Source: Planctomycetaceae bacterium
Lineage (GTDB): Bacteria > Planctomycetota > Planctomycetia > Pirellulales > Pirellulaceae
Direction of reading: 5' to 3'
Assembly: GCA_005778405.1 (NCBI GenBank)
Contig: SXOA01000111.1
Location: 1-63,266, forward strand
DNA: 63,266 nucleotides
Part shown: piece after piece, positions 51,801 to 59,132 of the stretch
How positions within the stretch are numbered: position 1 is the stretch's first letter
Layout of the letters: every line of letters begins with the position of its first letter
Program-made: the position numbers and the translations under genes
The notes under the pieces: generated by a model
Database searches by the model: none
What the model was told of the DNA's origin: nothing
What the model saw: only the letters and a program-made list of their open reading frames with translations

Positions 51801-52905
51801 CCTTGTCCTCGGCGTAGGCCAGGAACAAGAGGCGAAAGAGCAGCGTCATCGCCATCTCATATGTGTCCGCCAGGTCCTGCGCCTTGGGCTTCCTCTGGCC
51901 GCGGGCGGTGACCAGCCCCTGCGCCAGTTCCGGGACCACCAGGTTGTAGATTCGTTCCCGCAAGCGCACGGCCAAATCGCCGGCGAACCGCCGCGATTCC
52001 GCCAGCAGCACGTCCAGTGTGCCACCTTCAGCCAGGGCTTCACCGGAGAAGAGAAGCCAGAGATAGGCGGCGTCCGAGTCTTTCAGCAGACCGGTGTGAA
52101 TCTCGACGTAGGTCTCCGTCCTGCCGCGGCGGCCGACACCCAGGCCGACCTTTACTGGATAAAGGCGGAGCTTGGCCCCCTGGCAGACGATGACGTAAGG
52201 GAGGTTTTCCCGGTCGGCGACCGACAAGGCATAGGAGACAGGAGAAAGTCCGTTGAATCGGGCGGCCTGAAGCTCCGGCGATTCCGCCTGCTGAAGCAAT
52301 ACCGCCAGCCCCAGCCGCTTATCGTCCCCGGCCCGCAGAATAGAAGTGACTTGATCGCAGCGGTCAATCTTGAAGCCGAGTGATTTCAGTAGTTGCTCGC
52401 CTCGCTGCGAGAGAATGGAGCGAGCTTTCCGCTCGGCTTCCGGCCACTGCTTCAGCCCACGGGCTCCGGTGGCGAGCTCGTGCGTCGCCAAGAAGCCTTC
52501 GTTCCGCAACCCAGGCAGGCGGGACTCGACCGCCGGCAGTGCATCTCGAAGCGACCGCAACGCCGCATGGCGGTCCGGCTGCTGAAGCGCCTCCCGGCAA
52601 ATCCGCTCCACCTGCCCGGCATCGACACCCACATAAGCCGGCGGCTCATCCCCTGCCGGGCCACAGAGTGCGGCGCGGTTGTCGCCATACAGCGAAATGA
52701 GGATCAGCGGTGCGGCTCGTCCCTGCTGCCGATTCTTCCAAGCCGCCCGTACCGCGGGCAGAGCCGGCTCTTTCGTCGATTGCGTAATTACCACTTCCAG
52801 CGGCGAAGCCCCCTGGCCCATCGCCAAGACTGGAGACTGGAATTCGGCATGAGTCGCCAACTTGACGGGGCGAGGAGAGAAGTCTTGTAGAAATACCGCC
52901 GTCAC
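48886..52905 (-). CDS. Eco57I-type DNA methyltransferase, type IIG/BREX-PglX-like size
   Basis: The roughly 1339-residue protein carries motif I DIAMGSGHFLVAAVD (near residue 590) and the catalytic motif IV GNPPWEEA (near 836), an N6-adenine methyltransferase of the Eco57I/PglX class. A long N-terminal part (about 1-550) and a long C-terminal part may hold recognition functions. I place the start at GTG 52905 (VTAVFLQDFSPRP, with a GGGGG stretch upstream), because the open frame continuing to 53049 reads like non-coding sequence; the ATG at 53049 remains possible. It methylates host DNA in a restriction-like system, with the helicase and ATPase as probable effector parts. Confidence 0.8.
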   Translation of the reverse strand: MTAVFLQDFSPRPVKLATHAEFQSPVLAMGQGASPLEVVITQSTKEPALPAVRAAWKNRQQGRAAPLILISLYGDNRAALCGPAGDEPPAYVGVDAGQVERICREALQQPDRHAALRSLRDALPAVESRLPGLRNEGFLATHELATGARGLKQWPEAERKARSILSQRGEQLLKSLGFKIDRCDQVTSILRAGDDKRLGLAVLLQQAESPELQAARFNGLSPVSYALSVADRENLPYVIVCQGAKLRLYPVKVGLGVGRRGRTETYVEIHTGLLKDSDAAYLWLLFSGEALAEGGTLDVLLAESRRFAGDLAVRLRERIYNLVVPELAQGLVTARGQRKPKAQDLADTYEMAMTLLFRLLFLAYAEDKDLLPYRWNGLYRARSLKTKAAELLEVMQAKTAFNSSDALWKEACLLFAAVESGNKSWGIPAYDGGLFSTDEEVSRVGAQIAKLSLPDSVMGPVLRDLLIIETPEGWGPVDFRSLGVREFGTIYEGLLESELSLAASDLTLDREGFYRPAGSGDDVVVKAGKVYLHNRSGARKATGAYFTKQFAVEHLLDHALEPALAGHAARLDKLSEDEAAKNFFDFRVADIAMGSGHFLVAAVDRIEKGLTGYLARRPLSGVRTELAQLRVAAEESLGNLAEQIEIEDTQLLRRLIARRCIYGVDLNPVSVNLARLSIWIHTFVAGLPLSLLDHNLVVGNSLVGIGRLSEISHIVKEEGRALLSIRDDEFIGDAMKPLSQLASIADKTATEVKRARKALAEAREAVRPAEAPCDVATASRIQQEVFPLFLEDWESLEKTVVDSKEHRAARKSLAHLPPFHFPIAFPEVFLRERSGFDVILGNPPWEEATLEELAFWARHEPGLRGLNSRQKESRQGILRNERLDMVTLYEEQLAVADAMRQALTTGPYPGMGTGDPDLYKAFCWRFWNLISAQGGWIGVVLPRSALSAKGTAEFRLEVFKAAEPVGITMLVNNRQWVFPEVHPQYSIGLCVISRRPPTGKAVRLLGPFASRERFEAGKDKPPAEFTGKEVMGWTDSASLPLLPTDESLDVFVQLRKAPRLDLDGDEGWRVRPHRELDATNDKGLMDLKAEKCPTGYWPVFKGESFDIWQPDTGRYYGYADPTKVIPALQKKRLNSARLERSAFAEFDSQTIADPKTLPCHRARIAFRDISRATDSRTVRVALIPPKTFITNKGPYFLWPKGDSAAEAFLLGVLASIVLDWYARRFVETGLNFFIVNPFPVPRPKPGSDLAKRVVSLSGRLATPDNRFADWAAKVGVKCGPLADDEKQDHIHELDAVVAHLYGLSERHLTHIFETFHEGWDYVARLGETLKHYRNWKSKL

Positions 52906-53052
52906 AATTGCCCCCTGCCCGATTGTGGTGCTATCCGCTGCGCTACCACGCTTGCCTAAGGACCCCCTCCTTCGGATGGGATCAATGTAACTGGTGGGAG
53001 GGTGAGATTCAAGAATCGCGAGAAAACACCGACGCGGCAAAGAATCCAAGGA

Positions 53053-55407
53053 TTACTTCTCTTGCTCGCTCCACGCTTTGGTGACTTCGGTGACCACTCG
53101 CCTTAGACTTCCAAAAGCTGAACCGGACTCCAAAAAGTCTCGAACTGCGGGTTGTTCAATATCTGGAACAAGCACTGATTCCGAGCGATTACCATCCAGC
53201 TTGACAAACATCAATATCCCCGCCGCTCTTAGTCCCTTCACAATTTTCGAATAAAGGTCGCCACCATGCTCGGTCTGCCGAGTGAATCGCGTCTTGTCTA
53301 ACGGCCCGAATAATCCACCCGGAACCATCGGTGACAGAACGTTAGTAACCGCCATTTCGACAATCCGTTGGTCAACCAAACGAAAAGCCTGTTTCACACC
53401 AGCGCCAACTAGATTTAGCACTGAAATACTGTTCGGCTTTATTCCCGAGTCATAACTAACCTTTATGGCCGCCACCTTCTGACAATCCTTTCCAAAGTTG
53501 ACCTCCCCATTGAGAAAGCAATTGACGAACGTGGCACCAGAGAAGTCAGATGCCAGAATCTCGCAGCTATCAAAGTGACAACGGTCAAACACCACATTTC
53601 GAAAGTCGAACCCGTCAATCCTCCCTACAAAGCACATTTCAGTAAGACTTCTTGTGCCGGGATTAGCAAAGATTTTTAGCATCGCGTCGGTTCGAATGGG
53701 ACGACTCGCCTTTCCGCACACCATTTCGGCAAGGTGCCACAATGCGCTTGTGCCGAGATTCTGATTCCCCCGTTTCACTCGGTTGAAGGACTCCTGAAGT
53801 ATTTCTTTCCACGAATCCTGAGCGCATTGAGTGCGTTCTGCAAGCTTCTCAAGAAATACGGTATCACCCCGAGCATTGAGCGCCAGAATAGCGTCGTGCT
53901 CAGCTCGCACCTTTTTGTGTGCCCAGGCTTGAGAGACGGCAACCGCTTGAAGCTGCTCTCTGAGCATCGGCAATGCAAATTCATAACTGTCCCGAGACAA
54001 TGCCCGAAGGAGGATGTGATTTCGCATTCGATCAAGCTGTACCTGATCTTGAAAATGCGCAGGTGCCGTCTCATGACAACACATGTCGATCTCTTCACCT
54101 GTGAATCTCTCACCCAATGTAACCGCGATCTCTTGAAGTGCGGCAAGCTGATCGTCGTGCGTCGCGTCAAGACCGTGACGGATTGATTCACGGCGACAGA
54201 CGAAACCCAGTAACCCTAAGAGTGGGTCCGCCTCCATCTCACCAATTTCTTCGGCGCTAAGCGCAGTCGCCACTCTTGATCGAACCAAGTCCGCAATCAG
54301 CTTCAAGATGTATGGAACACCGGTCAAACGCTTGCTCGGGCCAGGTTGTGGTTGCACTCCGTAACATGCGCGATCAATATGCTTGGCGAGGGATGTCGCC
54401 TCCTTTATCAACTTTTGTCTCTTTAGCTCTTCATTGAAATAGTGGCCTCTTTGACCGAGTCCGAAGCCGGTCATTTGTAAGCATTTCGCGCCGTCGCCAA
54501 GTGCTTCGGAGCCGATATGCTGGTTCCAGTAGGAAGTGCGCGAAGTCAGTATCAACCGACTTGTTGGATTGGATTCCGACCTCGACAATATTTCGCGCAA
54601 AAGGCGTTCGGGCTTTAGGACGCCAGTGCGATGGGCGCATAATTCATCAAATCCATCGAGAATGATGGCCCACAGTCCTTGAGCCCAATAGGTATTAATG
54701 TCTGGAAGCCCAGATAGGGCAGACAACCCGCGATCAATTAAGGCTCGTTGAATAATGTCGTCAATTGTGAGGCCGTGATTACTATCGATGTCGCGCCAAA
54801 GCTTGTTATCGAGTCGAATCGGAACAGGTCGCTCAGGTTCCCATTGTTGCCACATCTTCAATTCAAGGTGCCTCGATAGCCAGGTCTTGCCCTGTCCTCC
54901 ATCGGCAAGAAGCACAATTAAATTGTCCGTACTCTGTGTGGCAGGGTCGGCAAACAACCATGTGGATAAAAAGTCTAGCGGTTTTGCTAGAGGCGGAGAA
55001 AATGGTGGATCGACAAATACCCCCTTTTCTAAATCTGCGATGCGGTCACCCACCATCCTTTTCTGGGCTGCTCGCAAAACCATTTCGTGGGGGCGTTGAA
55101 GAAACTGAAACGTATTATGGACCGTTGCAACCCCGAAATCCTTGCGAATGCGCTCTTTGTCCTTAAGTAAAGCATTGGCCGGATACAGGATGGCGTGAAG
55201 GGACTCTTTAGCGATGTTGAGTTGGCGGACCTCTTGTGCAGATTTGACAAAGCTAGCCCCGTGTTTTAAGTAGAGAAAATGCTTTTGCAATGGCCCCGTC
55301 GTCGTTGTCTCCTGAGCCTTCCACAGCTCCCAAGTTGGAGTATCCTGGCGAAGTGTCGGGTCCAGAAGGTGAGCGGATTCAAGAAGCTGCTTAAAATTTG
55401 ATGACAT
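53053..55407 (-). CDS. STAND NTPase with NACHT-like domain and pentapeptide-like repeats
   Basis: The 784-residue protein has an undefined N-terminal region (1-160), then Walker A DGGQGKTW at 169-176 and the NACHT-type Walker B AIILDGFDEL at 247-256. Around 600-650 there is a run of pentapeptide-like repeats (FDFRNVVFDRCHFDSCEILA, SDFSGATF). The C-terminus is a helical region. Bacterial NACHT/STAND proteins act as phage-sensing abortive defence proteins. The gene has distinctly lower GC than the chromosome and sits 147 bp upstream of the methylase start. Confidence 0.75.
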   Translation of the reverse strand: MSSNFKQLLESAHLLDPTLRQDTPTWELWKAQETTTTGPLQKHFLYLKHGASFVKSAQEVRQLNIAKESLHAILYPANALLKDKERIRKDFGVATVHNTFQFLQRPHEMVLRAAQKRMVGDRIADLEKGVFVDPPFSPPLAKPLDFLSTWLFADPATQSTDNLIVLLADGGQGKTWLSRHLELKMWQQWEPERPVPIRLDNKLWRDIDSNHGLTIDDIIQRALIDRGLSALSGLPDINTYWAQGLWAIILDGFDELCAHRTGVLKPERLLREILSRSESNPTSRLILTSRTSYWNQHIGSEALGDGAKCLQMTGFGLGQRGHYFNEELKRQKLIKEATSLAKHIDRACYGVQPQPGPSKRLTGVPYILKLIADLVRSRVATALSAEEIGEMEADPLLGLLGFVCRRESIRHGLDATHDDQLAALQEIAVTLGERFTGEEIDMCCHETAPAHFQDQVQLDRMRNHILLRALSRDSYEFALPMLREQLQAVAVSQAWAHKKVRAEHDAILALNARGDTVFLEKLAERTQCAQDSWKEILQESFNRVKRGNQNLGTSALWHLAEMVCGKASRPIRTDAMLKIFANPGTRSLTEMCFVGRIDGFDFRNVVFDRCHFDSCEILASDFSGATFVNCFLNGEVNFGKDCQKVAAIKVSYDSGIKPNSISVLNLVGAGVKQAFRLVDQRIVEMAVTNVLSPMVPGGLFGPLDKTRFTRQTEHGGDLYSKIVKGLRAAGILMFVKLDGNRSESVLVPDIEQPAVRDFLESGSAFGSLRRVVTEVTKAWSEQEK

Positions 55408-55594
55408 CCGGTCCTCTTTGATGACAACGCGCTGACAGGGCGGTGGAAAAGGAAGCCTCGGTGGAGGTACGAGAGGGGATTGTAACGACGTGCGCGCGAG
55501 CGATGCAAGCAGCAGATCGCTGGACTAGGGCGTATGGGCTGGTCATCAATGAGACGCCGTGGATACCCTTGGAACGTCAGCATCGTTAGGCGAG

Positions 55595-56089
55595 TCATTC
55601 GCTGGTGGCCGCGGTAATCAGGTTGCGTGAACTCGCCCATCCCCTGATAAAGTCGCGTAATTCTTCGACTCGTGAGGTGGCGGCGGCTTTTCCATTCCTG
55701 ATGCCCACCAAGGAATGGTGTTCGAGAAGATAGGGGATAAGGCCAAGTTCGTCAGAACTGCCATCGCCGTCGTTCCGGCCTGGGTTCAACCAGTGGACCA
55801 AGGCAGAATATCCCTTCTCGAAGAAGAAGCGGAACGATTCAAAGGCTTCGTCCTTGTACTGAAGAGAGCAGAGGACGATTTGCGGATCGCCTTGAACGAT
55901 CTCCTCGACGTACTTCTTTCGCTCTTGGGGAGAGCCGCTGACAAGGAATACGGAGACGCTTTCGCCGTTGCCCAATGGGAGTTCTCGTTCATCCTGGCCG
56001 GTGCGGACTTCACGGCCGAAAAGGCAATTCCACGTATAACTCTTTCCCGAGTTCCTGTTGCCGACAATGGCTATGAGGAGGTGGTCCAT
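55595..56089 (-). CDS. Small P-loop NTPase
   Basis: The 164-residue protein starts MDHLLIAIVGNRNSGKSYTW; GNRNSGKS is a Walker A motif. A second conserved box is not clear, and GTPase specificity (NKxD) is not visible. It is encoded about 190 bp upstream of the NACHT gene, in the same direction, and divergently from the D12 methylase. It may be the partner or regulator of the STAND protein, but this is inference. Confidence 0.6.
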   Translation of the reverse strand: MDHLLIAIVGNRNSGKSYTWNCLFGREVRTGQDERELPLGNGESVSVFLVSGSPQERKKYVEEIVQGDPQIVLCSLQYKDEAFESFRFFFEKGYSALVHWLNPGRNDGDGSSDELGLIPYLLEHHSLVGIRNGKAAATSRVEELRDFIRGWASSRNLITAATSE

Positions 56090-56312
56090 CGAAGCTGCCT
56101 GCCTTCCGAATCCTCAGTGGATTAGCGTTGTAGGTGAACGATCAGTTTAACTCAACGGAACCGCTTCCGCTGCTGTCACTCTCGCCGCCAGCTCCGCAGC
56201 CCGCTTGACATCGCCGCACAATTGTGCGACTTTCGAGAGTGTTGGCCGTCTATTCGGCCACGGCACGCGGCTCGCCGCCGCCGATTTAAGCGTCGGTGCA
56301 GGAGACTTCGGC

Positions 56313-57158
56313 ATGTGGCCAGGTGGCAAGGACGGCGCTGGCATTTTCCAGCGACTGATCAATCAGATTCCGCCCCACGACGTTTTCGTGTCCGCTTTCC
56401 TGGGAGACTGCGCCATTATGCGCCGGAAGCTTCCCGCCAAGGTGAGCATCGGAGTTGACATCGACCGTTCCAACGTACACCGCTGGCTGGCGGAGCATCC
56501 GTTGCCGGGCCTCCAACTCTACTGCGCCTGTGGTATCGGGTGGCTTAGGCACCGCTTCGAACTCGACCGCCTGTTTCCAGACAGCTTGCAGGTTCCAATC
56601 GAGGATCACAGTAGGTCGTTTAATGCCGCCAAGAGCAGCGTCCAGAACCGCCCGCGAGTCTTTGTTTATCTTGATCCGCCTTATCTTGCCGAGACCAGGC
56701 GCTCCCGCCGAAAGCTCTATCGTAGCGAACTGACCCAGGCCGATCATACGGCGCTGCTAGAAACGGCAACGTCCCTCCCATGCCCAGTAATGATTAGCCA
56801 CTACCCCCACAGGCTTTATGAGCATGTACTGGGGAATTGGCGGACGTTCTCCTTTGATTCGGTCACCCGGAGCGGCCACATGGCACGTGAGCAAGTCTGG
56901 TGCAACTATCCTGAGCCAGACGAGTTGCATGATGCTCGCTACGTTGGCGGCGACAAGCGGGAGCGGGAACGCGTTCGCCGTCGAGTCCGAAATTGGGTCG
57001 CGGGCTTGGCCAAGATGCAACAGGCGGAGCGGCAGGCTGTCCTCGACGCTATCGGGGATCGATGGCTCGCGAAGCCGTGTCGCACTGAAAACTTGCCCCC
57101 AACGCCGACGATTGCTAGCAGTCCGGCTGGGCTTGGCTGGGTCAGTTCTCGTTGTTAA
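56313..57158 (+). CDS. D12-class DNA adenine methyltransferase
   Basis: The 281-residue protein starts at ATG 56313, with AGGAG eight bases upstream and the family start MWPGGKDGAGIFQRLINQIP. The motif I area reads FVSAFLGDCAIMRRK, a variant of the usual FxGxG, and the catalytic DPPY is in VYLDPPYLAE. Dam-like N6-adenine methylation is expected. The open frame further up to 56205 is not used. It starts a plus-strand cassette; the DUF488 gene follows after 38 bp. Confidence 0.82.
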   Translation: MWPGGKDGAGIFQRLINQIPPHDVFVSAFLGDCAIMRRKLPAKVSIGVDIDRSNVHRWLAEHPLPGLQLYCACGIGWLRHRFELDRLFPDSLQVPIEDHSRSFNAAKSSVQNRPRVFVYLDPPYLAETRRSRRKLYRSELTQADHTALLETATSLPCPVMISHYPHRLYEHVLGNWRTFSFDSVTRSGHMAREQVWCNYPEPDELHDARYVGGDKRERERVRRRVRNWVAGLAKMQQAERQAVLDAIGDRWLAKPCRTENLPPTPTIASSPAGLGWVSSRC

Positions 57159-57196
57159 TGTTCTCCCCCCTTCATACGATTTGGAGCCAATCCACT

Positions 57197-57643
57197 ATGG
57201 GACAGCACGCACTCTTCACGACTGGTTATTCTGGTCATGATCCAAAATCCTTTCTTGCTCTCCTAAGGACCAATGGGGTTGACGTTGTCATTGACGTGAG
57301 ACGGAACCCGGTGAGCCGCAAACGCGGGTTCTCAAAGTCTCGCCTCGGAGAGTTCCTCCGGGAAAATGGGATTGAGTACCAACACGCCAGGGACCTCGGC
57401 GTTCCCAACGAATTACGAGCGGAGTTGAAGGCAGGGACCTGCGATCTCGCAGACTACATGACGGGCTTTCGGGATTACCTCGGCGAACATGCGGATGCCC
57501 TCCAGGAAGTGTATAATCTCGCTTCAAGGAAGTCGTGTTGCCTGCTTTGCGTCGAACAGTGCTCCGACGAGTGCCATAGATCGGTGGTCGCGGAAGAAGT
57601 CGCGGCGCTGAATGGCCGCACTGTCCGAATCGTGCATGTATGA
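57197..57643 (+). CDS. DUF488-family protein
   Basis: The 148-residue protein starts at ATG 57197 (MGQHALFTTGYSGHDPKSFL). It shows the DUF488 landmarks TGYSGHDPKSF, VIDVRRNPVSRKRGFSKSRL, a long middle and the cysteine-histidine motif CLLCVEQCSDECHR. The role of DUF488 is unknown; members often sit in defence and DNA-modification neighbourhoods. Its stop overlaps the next start by four bases. Confidence 0.85.
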   Translation: MGQHALFTTGYSGHDPKSFLALLRTNGVDVVIDVRRNPVSRKRGFSKSRLGEFLRENGIEYQHARDLGVPNELRAELKAGTCDLADYMTGFRDYLGEHADALQEVYNLASRKSCCLLCVEQCSDECHRSVVAEEVAALNGRTVRIVHV

Positions 57644-58437
57644 ACGACGACTGGATCACGCGAGACGCTCTCATCATCGTCAAGGCGTACCCGAATCCCT
57701 CATCGAAGTACTTCGAGACGGTTTGTGTGGCGGCCATCACCGCGGAGGAAGGATGGGTCCGACTCTATCCCATCAACTTTCGCTCGCTACCGGAGGAGCA
57801 GCGCTTCACCAAGTACCAGATCGTGCGGCTACGCATGAAGAAGCACGAGACAGATCGTCGACCGGAGAGCTATCGGGTGGACGAGAATTCTATTGAACTG
57901 AAAGGTGAGGTCTCGTCGGCTCACAACTGGCGCGAGCGGTGGCAGTGGACTCGGCCAACAATTGGCCCGTCGATGTGCGACATGGTGACGCAGCAAAAGG
58001 AGTCAGGGAAATCTTTGGCGTGTATTCGGCCGCGTGTTGTCGAGGGAATCGAAGTTGAAGATGGCGAGACGGAATGGAGCGACAAAAAGAAGTCGGTTCT
58101 CGATCAGCTCACCTTATTCGACCCGGCAGACAAGACAAAACTCGAAAAAATCCCGTTCATCTTTCGTTACAAGTACCTCTGTGAAAATCCAGCCTGCAAG
58201 GGCCATTGCCAGTCAATAATCGACTGGGAGTTAAGCGAGTTTTACCGACGGGTTCGGGACCAAGGTCTTGACAGAGAAGGCATCATTGCGGCGGTTCGGA
58301 CGAGGTTTTTGGGAGACCTCTGTGGGCCTACAAAGGACACGCACTTCTTTGTGGGAAATCACTCTCAATATCCGGCCAGCTTTATGATATTGGGAGTATT
58401 CTGGCCGCCAAGGACGGCCCAAACGGACCTTTTCTAA
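57640..58437 (+). CDS. Unrecognised protein with a cysteine/histidine motif, coupled to DUF488
   Basis: The 265-residue protein starts MNDDWITRDALIIVKAYPNP, overlapping the DUF488 stop by four bases. It has beta-rich segments in the first 80 residues (FETVCVAAITAEEGWVRLYP), then CENPACKGHCQ near residue 190, a likely metal site, followed by a helix IIDWELSEFYRR. Near the end is HFFVGNHSQYPASFMILGVF. I recognise no nuclease motif with confidence. The tight coupling with DUF488 and the D12 methylase argues for one system. Confidence 0.7.
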   Translation: MNDDWITRDALIIVKAYPNPSSKYFETVCVAAITAEEGWVRLYPINFRSLPEEQRFTKYQIVRLRMKKHETDRRPESYRVDENSIELKGEVSSAHNWRERWQWTRPTIGPSMCDMVTQQKESGKSLACIRPRVVEGIEVEDGETEWSDKKKSVLDQLTLFDPADKTKLEKIPFIFRYKYLCENPACKGHCQSIIDWELSEFYRRVRDQGLDREGIIAAVRTRFLGDLCGPTKDTHFFVGNHSQYPASFMILGVFWPPRTAQTDLF

Positions 58438-58597
58438 TCGCCGCGGTCTTCCATAACAGCGTCCACTCCGGCCCTCTCGACGGTCGCGGGATTCGATTCC
58501 CAAGGATTGACTTTTGGCCAAGGTTCGCCATCATGCCCTTCTCGGAGCCAACTCGCCTGAAGCACGAAAACAGCCCCGCTTTGAGAAGGACGGAAAT

Positions 58598-58882
58598 ATG
58601 GATGTTGAAGACGCCATCGCCGCACTGAATGAAGATGGGCAAGCCACCATTGGCAAGACCGCCACCACAGGACACCAGTATTACGAAAGCGTGCGGAGGG
58701 CAGGCACGCTAAAGAAGTGCACCTGCGGTCAGGACAAACTTGGATGGAAATACCCCGAGTACATCCGCACGGTTGGAGATAAGACGTGGGCTGTGCATCG
58801 AAATGAGACAACGAACGTGATCAACTGCGGGCCGAACGGCTACCATTCCGACCGCTACAGCAGCGACGCTCCCTGCGGTTAG
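58598..58882 (+). CDS. Small cysteine-containing hypothetical protein
   Basis: The 94-residue protein starts at ATG 58598 (MDVEDAIAALNEDGQATIGK) with AGAAGGA seven bases upstream. The middle has CTCGQDKLGWKYPEY and the end has CGPNGYHSD. It is 160 bp after the DUF488-coupled gene and may or may not be part of it. Function unknown. Confidence 0.55.
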   Translation: MDVEDAIAALNEDGQATIGKTATTGHQYYESVRRAGTLKKCTCGQDKLGWKYPEYIRTVGDKTWAVHRNETTNVINCGPNGYHSDRYSSDAPCG

Positions 58883-58899
58883 CCATCTCCTGTCCTGAG

Positions 58900-59076
58900 T
58901 TATTCGCTGCCACTCGTCCCGTCCCTACGGCACTTCTCCATCATCTTCGCCAGTTCCATCTGGATGTCCTCTTCCGTGATGTACTGGCTCATGTCGAAAT
59001 TCGAATCAAAGCCCAAAAGGTCTTGGGGCTGCCAGCTATACGCAACGATGTCGTTGACTTGTATTAGCCGCCGTCA
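58900..59076 (-). pseudogene. Possible gene remnant without start
   Basis: An open minus-strand frame ends at TAA 58900-58902. It reads VNDIVAYSWQPQDLLGFDSN and then MSQYITEEDIQMELAKMMEK, with the upstream frame closed by TGA soon after. The text looks protein-like but no start or family is evident. A 30-residue gene beginning at the internal ATG is the alternative. Confidence 0.3.
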
Positions 59077-59132
59077 TATAAGCAGGTGTTGATGTTCCCT
59101 CTTCGATTTTGGCTACTTTGGGAAACAGACGC

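Noticed and set aside
51115..52383. 422-codon plus-strand frame
   Set aside because: Antisense shadow of the Eco57I-type methylase gene.
52906..53049. N-terminal extension of the methylase to ATG 53049
   Set aside because: The 48 added residues look like intergenic sequence; GTG 52905 is preferred, though not proven.
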